Notes: a model not told the origin generated them from the letters alone. A stretch of DNA of 15,817 nucleotides from SAR202 cluster bacterium (GCA_009391605.1 VFGQ01000027.1:1-15817); one strand, 5' to 3'; shown: positions 1-8,084, counted from the first letter of the stretch. A program made the numbers and translations.

Positions 1-1
1 T

Positions 2-523
2 GACCATTGTAAAACCAATGATGTAATTGTTTTACCAAACGATAAAAATGCAATTATGGCTAGTGATTTGGCAGCTCAAGAATCATCGAAAAACGTATCA
101 ATTATTAACACAAAATCTATACCTGAAGGTTTGGCGTCGATGATGTCTTATAACAATGAATTAGATATAAATGCTAACATTTCAAATTTAGAGAATTACA
201 CAATTGACATGAATTTTGGATCTATTAGCCTAGCATCCAGAACTGGAATTATGGATAGTATTAAATATAAAGAAGGTGAATACATAGTTGTAATCAAAGG
301 TAAAATATTATTTGCAGAAACTTCATTAATGGAAGCTGTTTCAAAAACAATATCACATATGGTTCCAGATTCAGACAGCCTAATTACTTTATATTGGGGT
401 GAGCATAACAAGGAAAAAATAAACGAAATAGAAAGTAAATTAATCGAGCAATTTAATTCCATTGATATGGAATTTCAATATGGAGGACAATCTAATATTG
501 AAGCGTGGGTAGTAATTGAATAA
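2..523 (+). CDS. FakA/DAK2-family protein, C-terminal part (5' end outside window)
   Basis: The open frame enters from the left edge without a start; an internal ATG at 56 is not the true start because coding similarity continues upstream of it (residues reading DVIVLPNDKNAIMAS). The series VLPNDKN, an alternating hydrophobic strand, SIPEGLASM and, near the end, ITLYWGE and YGGQ are typical of the C-terminal domain of YloV/FakA proteins. These proteins carry an N-terminal DAK2 kinase domain and, in Firmicutes, phosphorylate fatty acids held by FakB. The kinase domain lies outside the window, so catalytic residues cannot be checked. The gene stands 12 nt upstream of recG on the same strand, probably co-transcribed. 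I recall DAK2-family genes next to recG in Chloroflexota and Firmicutes. The family call is fairly sure; the fatty acid substrate is inferred from the family. Confidence 0.8.
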   Translation, partial: DHCKTNDVIVLPNDKNAIMASDLAAQESSKNVSIINTKSIPEGLASMMSYNNELDINANISNLENYTIDMNFGSISLASRTGIMDSIKYKEGEYIVVIKGKILFAETSLMEAVSKTISHMVPDSDSLITLYWGEHNKEKINEIESKLIEQFNSIDMEFQYGGQSNIEAWVVIE

Positions 524-535
524 TATAATAAATTT

Positions 536-3019
536 ATGAATTCCTATCAAAACAATAATGATAAAAATTTAGTATTAGAAAATATACAAATATTCGAAAA
601 AATTCTGAAACTTGAAATTTCGAATGATTATAGTAATACTTCTGTTTCTGGTGGTGGCTTGGATGAATATATTGAAAAAAACATTGTTTATTTTGTTCCA
701 ATTTTACGCATTATAGAAGATAAATATGGTAAAAAACCATTATATTCTAATGTAGACAATAATTTGAGAAAATTATTTTGTGATAGATTCATTAAAGAGA
801 TAAATAATTTTAAAAAAAATAATTTTAGTGAAACTACGAATACAAATAATAAAATATTAGTAAGTAAAAATATTAAGCCTAGTAAACCTTTATCATTAAA
901 ATCTGAAATAAAATTACTGGGAAGAGTTCCTAAAAAAGTAATATCAATGTTTGAGAAACTAGGGGTAAAATCTCTAGAAGATTTAATAAATTATTTTCCC
1001 AGAAGACATAGAGATTTTAATGATGTTAAAAAAGTAAAGGATTTAATACCCGGAGAAGTACAGACAGTTGTTTTAAAAGTTTGGGAAGCTAAAACTGCAA
1101 GATTCAGAAATCGCGTGAATGCAACTATTGGAATCCTGGGAGATGATACAGGAAATGTGAAAGTTCAGTGGTTTGGGAGGAGTTGGTTAGTAAATCAGTT
1201 AAAACCTGGTGTTCAAGTTATCATTAGTGGGAAAGTTAATATTTTTCGAGGTACGCTTTTATTTTCAGGTAATTTTGAATATGAAATAATTGGAAATAAC
1301 GAATCCAGCGATCGATCTGATCTAACTCATGTGGGAAGATTTGTCCCTGTTTATCCTTTGTCAGGGCAAATACATCAAAGAAGTATAAGAACCTTAGTAA
1401 GAAAAGCTCTAAATATGATGTCAGATAATGTAGAAGATTACTTGCCAGCTGAAATTGTAAATAAAGCAAATTTAATTGAATTAAAAAATGCTATAAAACA
1501 ATATCATTATCCTGAAACTTTAGAAAATTATAATAACGCAAGAAAACGCATTGTATTTGATGAATTTTTTATGCATCAATGTGCATGGTTACTGAAAAGA
1601 AAAGAGTATAACGAAATAAAAAAAGCATATAAAATTAGAGTCTCATGGGATTTTATTGATAGTTTTTTTCAATCACTTTCATTTACTCCGACAAAATCAC
1701 AATTAGATGTAATAAGAGAAATTACAAAAGATTTAAATCATAGTGTTCCAATGGCAAGACTTTTGCAAGGTGAGGTAGGTAGTGGAAAAACTTTAGTGGC
1801 TGTGGTTTCTGCTCTGGCAGTAATTGAATCAAATTATAAATCAGCTATTATGGCACCGACTGAAATTTTAGCCGAACAACATTATATAAGTACATTAGAA
1901 ATGTTTGATAGTGTTATTAAAATCTCCCCTTTTCATTCTAAATTGAAAATCAAGGGTTTGTCTAAAGAAATTTCCATAGGATTATTTTTAGGAAGTATGC
2001 CTGAGAAGATTAAACAAGAGATGAGAAAATCAATTAAAGAAGGAGTATATGATTTTTTGATTGGGACTCATACCTTAATCCAAGATAACATTAAAATTCC
2101 TGATTTGGGACTAAGTATAATTGATGAACAACATAGATTTGGAGTGCTTCAAAGAGCTGCAATTAAAAGTGGTGAAAAATATTATCCGCATAGTTTGACA
2201 ATGTCAGCAACTCCTATACCAAGAACTTTGGCATTAACAGCTTATGGTGATTTAGATTTATCTGAAATAAATGAAATGCCTTTTGGTGAAAGAAATGTTA
2301 AAACGAAATTAATATCACCAGACAGAATTAAAGCCGCATATAATCATTTAAAAAATGAAATCGACAAAGGCAGGCAGGTAATTGTTATTTGTCCTTTGAT
2401 TGAAGAATCTGAAAAATTAAATTCTTCTTCTGCTGAGGAAGTATATTCTAATTTACAAAATACTATTTTCCCTAATTATAATATTGGATTATTACACGGA
2501 CGATTAAATTTAGATTTAAAAGAAGAAGTAATGAAAAATTTTAGAAATGGTGACATTAATATACTAGTCAGTACAACTGTTATCGAAGTTGGAGTGGATG
2601 TTCCTAATGCTAGCGTAATAATGATACAAAGTGCAGACAGGTTTGGATTGTCTCAATTACATCAATTGCGTGGAAGAGTAGGAAGAGGAAAATATGAAGG
2701 TTATTGTATTTTAGTTTCAGATAATGAAAATGAACATACACAAGAAAGATTGAAAATATTTGAAAGAATGTCTAGTGGTTTTGAATTGGCTAATGAAGAT
2801 TTAAAAATAAGAGGAGAAGGAGATATATCACATACAAGACAAAGTGGAGTCCCTTTATTTAAGGTTGCTGATTTGATTCAAGATAAAGAAACACAAGAAT
2901 TATCAAGAAAAATGGCAGAATATTATGTGATTGATAATTTTGATGAATTTACTGAAAATAATTTGTTGTTTAAAAAAGTTCAAATGATTAAAGAACAAAT
3001 GGAAGGGAAGCTTAATTAG
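536..3019 (+). CDS. recG: ATP-dependent DNA helicase RecG
   Basis: An 827-residue superfamily 2 helicase that reverses stalled replication forks and branch-migrates Holliday junctions. In order: an N-terminal extension (about 1-120) not found in E. coli RecG, a helix-hairpin-type segment (LGVKSLEDLINYFP, about 142-155), the OB-fold wedge domain (about 172-255), then the motor. Walker A GEVGSGKT lies at 412-419, PTEILAEQH at 441-449, DEQH at 530-533, SATPIPRTLA at 557-566, TTVIEVGVDVPNA at 680-692 and QLHQLRGRVGRG at 707-718. The TRQSG element sits at 767-771, but the usual GPGDFxGTRQSG reads GEGDISHTRQSG here. The extra N-terminal region resembles the long RecG of Chloroflexota. The ATG at 536 follows the FakA-like stop by 12 nt without a clear Shine-Dalgarno sequence. 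All motor motifs are intact, so it should be functional. Confidence 0.97.
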   Translation: MNSYQNNNDKNLVLENIQIFEKILKLEISNDYSNTSVSGGGLDEYIEKNIVYFVPILRIIEDKYGKKPLYSNVDNNLRKLFCDRFIKEINNFKKNNFSETTNTNNKILVSKNIKPSKPLSLKSEIKLLGRVPKKVISMFEKLGVKSLEDLINYFPRRHRDFNDVKKVKDLIPGEVQTVVLKVWEAKTARFRNRVNATIGILGDDTGNVKVQWFGRSWLVNQLKPGVQVIISGKVNIFRGTLLFSGNFEYEIIGNNESSDRSDLTHVGRFVPVYPLSGQIHQRSIRTLVRKALNMMSDNVEDYLPAEIVNKANLIELKNAIKQYHYPETLENYNNARKRIVFDEFFMHQCAWLLKRKEYNEIKKAYKIRVSWDFIDSFFQSLSFTPTKSQLDVIREITKDLNHSVPMARLLQGEVGSGKTLVAVVSALAVIESNYKSAIMAPTEILAEQHYISTLEMFDSVIKISPFHSKLKIKGLSKEISIGLFLGSMPEKIKQEMRKSIKEGVYDFLIGTHTLIQDNIKIPDLGLSIIDEQHRFGVLQRAAIKSGEKYYPHSLTMSATPIPRTLALTAYGDLDLSEINEMPFGERNVKTKLISPDRIKAAYNHLKNEIDKGRQVIVICPLIEESEKLNSSSAEEVYSNLQNTIFPNYNIGLLHGRLNLDLKEEVMKNFRNGDINILVSTTVIEVGVDVPNASVIMIQSADRFGLSQLHQLRGRVGRGKYEGYCILVSDNENEHTQERLKIFERMSSGFELANEDLKIRGEGDISHTRQSGVPLFKVADLIQDKETQELSRKMAEYYVIDNFDEFTENNLLFKKVQMIKEQMEGKLN

Positions 3020-3103
3020 TTAAATCGATTCAAGTGTTTATTTATCATACTTCTGTAATGTAAAATATATATATTGATTTTATATTAATGAATAATTTCA
3101 CTT

Positions 3104-4087
3104 ATGCAAAATTATACGAAAAATGAAGCAAAAGAATGGGCAAGATCTTTTTTGGTTGGACAATGGTCGACTTTAGTGACACCATTTGATGAAAATGGAT
3201 TAATAGACGAAAAAGGTTTACGTAATAATATTGAATATATTAAGAGTTTAGGAACTAATGGAGCAGGATGCTCTTGGGGTATGGGAGAGTTTTGGAGCTT
3301 GTCCACAAACGAAAGAAAAAGATTGATGTCTATTGTTAAAGATCAAGCTAAAGATTGGCCTGTTGCAGCTCATATTAGTCATACTTCGGTAAGTGATATT
3401 ATTGGGTTAATGGATCATGCAAAATTTTTGAATTACGAATTATTAATAATAGGAGCTCCTTATTTTGCGACTCGTAAACCAGCCCAAGTTGTAGAATTCG
3501 TTAAACATATTTCGCAATATACAGATCTTGCAATTATGTATTATAATTCCCCTCAATTTGGAACAGTGTTAGATTCCAATGATTTGAATAATATTGTAGA
3601 AATAGAAAATGTAGTTGGAGTTAAAGAAGCTAGCTTTAATAAGGAAATTTCTATTGCATCACATTTGGAATTAGGTAATAAAGCAATTATCAGTACACCA
3701 GACGAGTGGATATTTTGGGAAGGAGATAAAAAAGGTTTTCAGCAACAAGTTATGTTTGCTAACACTTCAGATTGGAGATTTGATACATCAGACAATAATA
3801 GTTATGTAAAATTTATAAATAAGGCAACTAAAGGAATTATTGATAATAATCTTTATGAAAATGAAATCAGAGATATTAAAAAGATTTCTGATAAATGGTG
3901 GGGAAAGACAATTTCAGATGCAGGAGGTGTATTGCCTGTTGCATTATGTAAATATTGGGGAGAATTAGTAGGAATGAGTAGCGGAGGACCTAGATTACCG
4001 GTTATAGATTTGTCTGATGATAACAAAAAAGAATTAAAGGCTGAATTAATTGATTTGGGGAAATTGAATATTTCATTGGAAGTTTAA
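3104..4087 (+). CDS. DapA/N-acetylneuraminate lyase family aldolase, substrate unknown
   Basis: A 327-residue class I (Schiff-base) TIM-barrel enzyme of the dihydrodipicolinate synthase/NAL family. TLVTPFDENGLID (23-35) is the family's N-terminal barrel strand and loop. MYYNSP (145-150) holds the catalytic tyrosine (Tyr147), and GVKEAS (172-177) holds the lysine that forms the pyruvate Schiff base (Lys174). The GTTGE box of true DapA, which binds the pyruvate carboxylate, is replaced: after GTNG the chain reads GCSWGMGEFWSL (55-66). A long C-terminal part (about 200-300), rich in Trp and Gly, is also unlike DapA. The family and catalytic residues are seen; a role in lysine synthesis is doubtful and another 2-oxo acid lyase or synthase is more likely. 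It lies 84 nt after recG and 13 nt before the MfnB-type gene, so it probably works with the latter. Confidence 0.85.
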   Translation: MQNYTKNEAKEWARSFLVGQWSTLVTPFDENGLIDEKGLRNNIEYIKSLGTNGAGCSWGMGEFWSLSTNERKRLMSIVKDQAKDWPVAAHISHTSVSDIIGLMDHAKFLNYELLIIGAPYFATRKPAQVVEFVKHISQYTDLAIMYYNSPQFGTVLDSNDLNNIVEIENVVGVKEASFNKEISIASHLELGNKAIISTPDEWIFWEGDKKGFQQQVMFANTSDWRFDTSDNNSYVKFINKATKGIIDNNLYENEIRDIKKISDKWWGKTISDAGGVLPVALCKYWGELVGMSSGGPRLPVIDLSDDNKKELKAELIDLGKLNISLEV

Positions 4088-4100
4088 ATAGAGGTTTAAA

Positions 4101-5096
4101 ATGTTACTATTAGTTAGTGTTCAAAATGTAGATGAGGCAAAACAGGCTATTAAAGGCGGAGCAGATATAGTTGATGTAAAAAATTTACAAGAAGCTTTAG
4201 TAGGATCTGCTCATCCGAATATATTTAAAGATGTTAAAAAAATTGCTCCTGACCCAATACATTCTAGCCTAACTTTAGGCGTTGTACCTGATCAAATTGG
4301 AACTGTGGCTATGGCTGTTCATGCAGCCGGCCTTTTAAAAGCAACATCGGTGAAAGTTGGATTTATGAAAACAGAATATAGTTTTGCATTAGAAACTTTG
4401 TTAGCATGCAGAGAAGCTTTAGAAGGATCTAACACCATGTTAATAGGTTCTTTATTTGCAGACAATTTAATTTATGAAGGAGGTTTGGATCCTTCATTAA
4501 TGGTTGATTTGTCCGTAGAAGGCAAATGTGATGGATTTTTAATTGATACCCTTGTAAAGGACGGAAGAAATCTTTTTGATTTTATTCCCGAGTCAGAATT
4601 AAAGGATATGGTTATGTCTGCTAAATCTAGGGGATTGAGTACTGCCTTGTCTGGACATTTGAAATTGAGTGATTTAGATGAATTAGCAAGAATTAATCCA
4701 GATATAGTAGGCGTTAGAGGAGCTGTATGCTCTAAAGGTGATCGAGATGAAGGAGTATATTGGGAAGCTGTGAATCATTTTAAATCTGAGCTAGATAGAA
4801 GGAAATCAGAAGGATTGAAATTTTCTGAAAATATTTCATTGGATAAAGTTTCAAATAAAACATCTCACAATTTCAAAGGAGAAGTTGTTATAGATGGTAA
4901 AGGTAAATCATGTGCTGGTATTATAGCGGCTTTATCTGAACAAATTAATTTAGATAAAACTTCTATAGTGGAAGTGATTATTCCCGATAAATTAAATACA
5001 TATGATGTATTTTTATGGGCAAAAAATGATAATCATAGTATTATGAATCAGCATACTGATGAAGATGGAAATCTAAGGATATTGGTTAAACCTTAA
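4101..5096 (+). CDS. MfnB-type (5-formylfuran-3-yl)methyl phosphate synthase with TusA-like C-terminal domain
   Basis: A 331-residue protein in two parts. Residues 1-235 match the DUF556/MfnB TIM barrel, which in methanogens joins two glyceraldehyde-3-phosphate molecules to the furan precursor of methanofuran. Seen are LLVSVQN at the N-terminus, GGADIVDVKN with Lys27, VKVG with Lys85, LIDTLVKDGRNLFDF with Lys153, LSGHLKLSDLDEL and IVGVRGAVCSKGDR. Lys27 sits where the Schiff-base lysine of MJ1099 lies, as I recall it; Lys153 fits its second key lysine. Residues about 260-330 look like a TusA/SirA sulfur-carrier fold: VIDGKGKSC, a helix, VEVIIPD, a DVFLWAKNDNH helix, then DGNLRILVK. Cys271 stands at the TusA cysteine, but the following CPxP prolines are absent (CAG). 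A good Shine-Dalgarno (agagg, about 7 nt before ATG) sets the start. The barrel call is strong; the TusA-like call is moderate, and no methanofuran genes are seen nearby. Confidence 0.82.
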   Translation: MLLLVSVQNVDEAKQAIKGGADIVDVKNLQEALVGSAHPNIFKDVKKIAPDPIHSSLTLGVVPDQIGTVAMAVHAAGLLKATSVKVGFMKTEYSFALETLLACREALEGSNTMLIGSLFADNLIYEGGLDPSLMVDLSVEGKCDGFLIDTLVKDGRNLFDFIPESELKDMVMSAKSRGLSTALSGHLKLSDLDELARINPDIVGVRGAVCSKGDRDEGVYWEAVNHFKSELDRRKSEGLKFSENISLDKVSNKTSHNFKGEVVIDGKGKSCAGIIAALSEQINLDKTSIVEVIIPDKLNTYDVFLWAKNDNHSIMNQHTDEDGNLRILVKP

Positions 5097-5113
5097 TTAT
5101 TAAGGGATGATAT

Positions 5114-5431
5114 ATGGTAGAAATAACTGCTGTTTTAAGAGATATAATATTAATTGCATTTATTGTTTTATTAGCTGCTTTAGCTGTTTTTGGGTATATT
5201 AGATTAAATAAAATTATTACTAAAATTGATTCTTTAGTTGAAAATTCTCAAAAATTATGGTCTTTATTAGGGTATGTGATCTCCCCAATTGATAAGATTA
5301 ATTCTAAGACCATTGATTTTATAACAAAATCATTAAAATCAATTAATGTGGATAAAGCTACTAAAACTGCAAAAAAAACAACTAAAACTGCTACGGAAAA
5401 AATAAGGAGAAAAAAGAATGGCTCAAAATAA
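5114..5431 (+). CDS. Small single-pass membrane protein, DUF948-like
   Basis: A 105-residue protein with one predicted membrane helix (about residues 7-28, IILIAFIVLLAALAVFGYI) at the N-terminus. A short amphipathic segment (IITKIDSLVENSQKLWSLL) and a strongly basic Lys/Thr-rich tail with repeated KTAKKTTKTA-type units follow. The layout of one N-terminal helix plus a coiled, Lys-rich cytosolic tail is that of DUF948 (YtxG-like) proteins, which commonly stand next to YtxH-type genes as here. The function of the family is unknown; general stress or envelope roles are reported in Bacillus. Its stop overlaps the next gene by 14 nt, suggesting translational coupling. A purine-rich aaggga stretch stands about 8 nt before the ATG. 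The assignment rests on architecture and pairing more than on sequence identity. Confidence 0.6.
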   Translation: MVEITAVLRDIILIAFIVLLAALAVFGYIRLNKIITKIDSLVENSQKLWSLLGYVISPIDKINSKTIDFITKSLKSINVDKATKTAKKTTKTATEKIRRKKNGSK

Positions 5432-5702
5432 AAATAAAAAAGGCTTTGGTAATTTATTTTTGGGATTTGCATTAGGAATGTTTTTAGGCCCAAAGTTAGT
5501 TAGAAAATTAAAGCAAACAGAACTTACAGAGAATGAGAGATTGAAATTATTTGCTATGAACATGCGAGATGCATCTTTAGATATATTAGAAGCTTTACGT
5601 AAATACTTGGATAATCTTGGAATTGAACCTTCTAAAGATATTTTCGAAGAAATTGATAGATTGATTAACAGAAAAAATAACAAGCAAAATTCTGATGATT
5701 AA
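5418..5702 (+). CDS. YtxH-like small membrane-associated protein
   Basis: A 94-residue protein with a short N-terminal glycine/phenylalanine-rich hydrophobic segment (GFGNLFLGFALGMFLGP, about residues 9-25), as in YtxH family proteins. A soluble, charged helical region (about 30-90) follows. It starts inside the previous gene in another frame; the Shine-Dalgarno aaggag at 5404-5409 lies 8 nt before the ATG, so the start is well supported. Its stop codon (5700-5702) directly abuts the stop codon of the converging pheA gene (5703-5705), leaving no room for a dedicated terminator between them. The YtxH-type call is from the membrane segment and the DUF948-like neighbour. No enzymatic motif is visible. 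Confidence 0.6.
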   Translation: MAQNKNKKGFGNLFLGFALGMFLGPKLVRKLKQTELTENERLKLFAMNMRDASLDILEALRKYLDNLGIEPSKDIFEEIDRLINRKNNKQNSDD

Positions 5703-6536
5703 TTAATATACGTTTGTAGATTTTTGAAATGACCCAATAATTTTTAGCGTATTGGTTATTTTTTTGATTTTATTAAAAATTTCATTTAAATTATTGTCTT
5801 TTAAATGACCATCAATATCCATCCAAAAAATATATTTGCCTAATTGCTTTTTTGAGGGTCTTGATTCAATTTTAGTAATATTTATATTATTGTCAGAAAA
5901 TTGACGCATTACATCAATTAATTGACCAGGTTTATCTGAATCTTTAAAATCAAAACAAAATGAAGTTTTATCATTTTGGGTGGGATTTGTTTTGTTTTTT
6001 GATAATATTGCAAATCTTGTTATGTTATTCATTTCGTCTTGTATATTTTCTTCAATAATATTTAAATTATGTTTTTTAGCATTTCTTGTATGAGCTATGG
6101 CTCCTGAATTTTCTGGATCTTTGATTAAATCAAAAATTGCTGCTGATGTACTGGAAGAAGGGATGAGATCTGCCTGAGGTAATTTTTCTGATAGATACAC
6201 TCTACACTGAGCTAAAGCCTGATGATGAGAGTAAATTTTTTTAATTTTATCTAATATTTTAATTTCATTTGTAATTAATGAATGAGAAATATTAAGCATT
6301 ATTTCTCCATTTATATATACGTTATAATCATGAATCAGGGAATCTAGAGTGAAAGTTACTGAACCTTCAATACTATTTTCAATTGGGACAACTCCCATAT
6401 CGGTAATATCATCTTGAACTGATTCGATAACAGCTGATATTGTGGGCATGGGAAATAATTTTTCATTTTTAAAATTTGTTAATGCTGCTTGCTCTGTGTA
6501 AGAGCCTTCAGGTCCTAAATAAGATATACTTTTCAT
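5703..6536 (-). CDS. pheA: Prephenate dehydratase with ACT regulatory domain
   Basis: A 277-residue enzyme converting prephenate to phenylpyruvate in phenylalanine synthesis. It opens with ISYLGPEGSYTEQAA (4-18), the family signature. GVVPIENSIEGSV (48-60) and SHHQALAQC (103-111) follow, then the catalytic TRF at 173-175. An ACT domain (about 190-275) includes the phenylalanine-binding ESRPSK motif (224-229), so feedback inhibition by Phe is likely. The length fits monofunctional bacterial PheA; there is no chorismate mutase domain. The ATG is preceded by aaggga 7 nt upstream, lying at the end of the upstream TrkA-like gene. It is the last gene of the K+ transport run on this strand, separated by 11 nt from its neighbour, an association with no obvious functional reason. 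Confidence 0.96.
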   Translation of the reverse strand: MKSISYLGPEGSYTEQAALTNFKNEKLFPMPTISAVIESVQDDITDMGVVPIENSIEGSVTFTLDSLIHDYNVYINGEIMLNISHSLITNEIKILDKIKKIYSHHQALAQCRVYLSEKLPQADLIPSSSTSAAIFDLIKDPENSGAIAHTRNAKKHNLNIIEENIQDEMNNITRFAILSKNKTNPTQNDKTSFCFDFKDSDKPGQLIDVMRQFSDNNINITKIESRPSKKQLGKYIFWMDIDGHLKDNNLNEIFNKIKKITNTLKIIGSFQKSTNVY

Positions 6537-6547
6537 TGTTAATTCCC

Positions 6548-7207
6548 TTAGCTAAGATATTCTAACACACTTTCTTTTTTCCCTTCCTGTATTAAAACAA
6601 TAAGTTCATCATTTGGATGAATTGTTTTATGTCCTGAAGGGATATCTGTAATACCATTTGATCTTATTATTAATAGTAATTGAGAATGACTTGGAAGTTC
6701 TATTTCGGTTATAGATTTTCCAATTATACTTGAATCGTCATTTATTTTTATTCCAATTATTTCTTTTAATGGATTTGTTTCTAATTTTGCAATTGGCCAT
6801 GGTGCTAATATTGAAGTTTCTTGTTCTATAGATTTTAATATATTTGACTCAACATTGATTAAAATATCAAATCCATTTTCTTCAAACGCTTTAGAATAAT
6901 TCATATTGTTAATTCTATTAATAATTGTATTTACCTTGAAATTAGATTTTGCTAGCGAACTGATTACAAAGTTCGTGCTATCATTCTTAGTAGCAACTAT
7001 TAGAATATCTGCCCGCCCCATCCCAGATAACTTTTGAATATTTAGATCAGTTGCATCTCCGCGTTGGCATATAGGCCCATATAATTGATCAAATTCATGA
7101 CATTTGTTTAGGCTTTTTTCAATTATGGTTATTTCATGATTATATTTTGAGTACCAGTCTATTAGCTGCTCTGAAATATTATTTGCACCTATAATAACTA
7201 TATACAA
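6548..7207 (-). CDS. TrkA-like K+ regulatory protein (RCK-N + RCK-C), degenerate nucleotide site
   Basis: A 219-residue cytosolic regulator of the KtrA/TrkA type. A Rossmann RCK-N domain (about 1-125) begins YIVIIGANNISEQL, where the NAD-binding GxGxxG is degraded to GANNIS. The acidic residue at the end of strand 2 (Glu30) and the GDATD loop (50-54) remain. An RCK-C domain (about 145-215) includes IIGKSITEIELP and HPNDELIVLIQ. The start codon is TTG: gga gaa lies 7 nt upstream and the TTG directly follows the stop of the upstream gene, so this rare start is well supported. The protein likely binds the TrkH/KtrB ring as an auxiliary or decoy regulator; poor NAD binding is inference from the lost glycines. 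Confidence 0.85.
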   Translation of the reverse strand: MYIVIIGANNISEQLIDWYSKYNHEITIIEKSLNKCHEFDQLYGPICQRGDATDLNIQKLSGMGRADILIVATKNDSTNFVISSLAKSNFKVNTIINRINNMNYSKAFEENGFDILINVESNILKSIEQETSILAPWPIAKLETNPLKEIIGIKINDDSSIIGKSITEIELPSHSQLLLIIRSNGITDIPSGHKTIHPNDELIVLIQEGKKESVLEYLS

Positions 7208-7627
7208 TTATTTTCTCCAGAATGAATTTAATTTGGTTGGTATATTCCATGGATTGAATGTGATTATATTTTGAGAATTTAATAAATTATTATATTGTGT
7301 TTCATAGCTGCAACAAAAAATGTTTTCAGCTTTTAATGCTTTCATATAAGAAGATGTAAGTATATTTAAATTGGTATCTTTTGAGCAGCAAATAGATAGC
7401 GATGTATTTGAAAAATCTAATTCATTTAAAATTTTCGGATCGTAAATATTCCCTTTTAATATATATATATCATCATTAAATTTAGTATTGAATGACTCTT
7501 CGCTTAATAGGGTAATATTATAATTATTATTTGAATTTAATAAAGATTCGATTATAAAATTAGCAATATCTGAATTCCCAAAAATAATACAATTGTTTTT
7601 ATTTGTAAGTTGTTGAGAATTATTCAT
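7208..7627 (-). CDS. Short TrkA-N (RCK-N)-only protein, degenerate
   Basis: A 139-residue protein that covers just one RCK-N Rossmann domain. The first strand NCIIFGNSDIANFI (12-25) lacks the GxGxxG glycines, and ILKGNIYDPKILNEL (56-70) aligns with the GDATD loop and following helix of the other TrkA-like proteins here. ITFNPWNIPTKL (122-133) parallels ILAPWPIAKL in the downstream protein. The chain stops just where RCK-C would begin. Together with the 219-residue downstream protein it mimics the N-C-N-C layout of long TrkA with one RCK-C missing. It starts 1 nt after the USP gene stop and ends flush against the TTG of the next gene. It could be a real regulatory subunit or a decaying duplicate; the clean frame and tight packing favour a real gene. 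Confidence 0.65.
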   Translation of the reverse strand: MNNSQQLTNKNNCIIFGNSDIANFIIESLLNSNNNYNITLLSEESFNTKFNDDIYILKGNIYDPKILNELDFSNTSLSICCSKDTNLNILTSSYMKALKAENIFCCSYETQYNNLLNSQNIITFNPWNIPTKLNSFWRK

Positions 7628-7628
7628 T

Positions 7629-8084
7629 TTAAAAATTTTGACTTTTATATAATATTGTAGGGCAAATATTGTTTGTTAGTACAAATTGAGCATTTTCACC
7701 TATATCAAATTTTTCATTTTCTTTTTTATTTGCTCCAAGTATTAATAATTTTGGTTTATTAATTTTTACCATTTCCAAAATAGCTGCACCTGCATGCCTT
7801 GCTTGAATTATTTCTCCAAATGTAGATGGATGTATTTTTCTTATTTTATTTTCTAGGGATTTAAGGGTTTTTTCAGCTTTATTATATGAATTTTCATCAT
7901 CTATATCCAAAGGCGAAGATCTTTGAATTATAATTACATGTATTAAAATAATTGTAGTTTCAGGATTTGAAAACGCTCCGGCACATTGCACTAATTTCTC
8001 ATCGATATTGTTACCAGATACCGCAACAAGTATTTTGTCTTTATAATAATTAGATTTATTTTTACTAAATTTAAATATATTGAT
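7629..8084 (-). CDS. Universal stress protein (UspA) domain protein, start codon unclear
   Basis: The UspA fold is seen as strand-helix-strand units: DKILVAVSGNNIDEKLVQ, then TTIILIHVI, then the helix ending ARHAGAAILEMV, KPKLLILGANKKE, a GENAQFVL helix and CPTILYK. The usual VDGS loop reads VSGN and the G-x2-G-x9-G(S/T) ATP loop is only partly kept (GANK...GEN), so nucleotide binding is doubtful. The first ATG/GTG/TTG in frame is a GTG at 7991, but this would delete the first beta strand, which is clearly encoded upstream (8039-8022). Between the ktrA stop and that strand there is no ATG in any frame. The open frame begins after a double TAA at 8085-8090, with ATC (8084) and ATA (8078) as the earliest possible codons and aagga about 9 nt upstream of the ATC. 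I give the open extent; the annotated GTG start (7991) is the conservative alternative. Confidence 0.65.
   Translation of the reverse strand: MNIFKFSKNKSNYYKDKILVAVSGNNIDEKLVQCAGAFSNPETTIILIHVIIIQRSSPLDIDDENSYNKAEKTLKSLENKIRKIHPSTFGEIIQARHAGAAILEMVKINKPKLLILGANKKENEKFDIGENAQFVLTNNICPTILYKSQNF

Noticed and set aside
3020..3103. Possible promoter with TATATT-like boxes before the DapA-like gene
   Set aside because: The gap is so A/T-rich that -10-like strings are expected by chance, and no matching -35 at proper spacing was found.
5340..5431. Low-complexity Lys/Thr repeat as a possible tandem DNA repeat
   Set aside because: The units are short and inexact at DNA level; the basic tail is a protein composition feature.
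7208..7627. Frameshifted fragment of the downstream TrkA-like gene
   Set aside because: The downstream gene has its own complete RCK-N domain, and the junction is a stop followed by a Shine-Dalgarno-supported TTG, so these are two genes rather than one broken gene.
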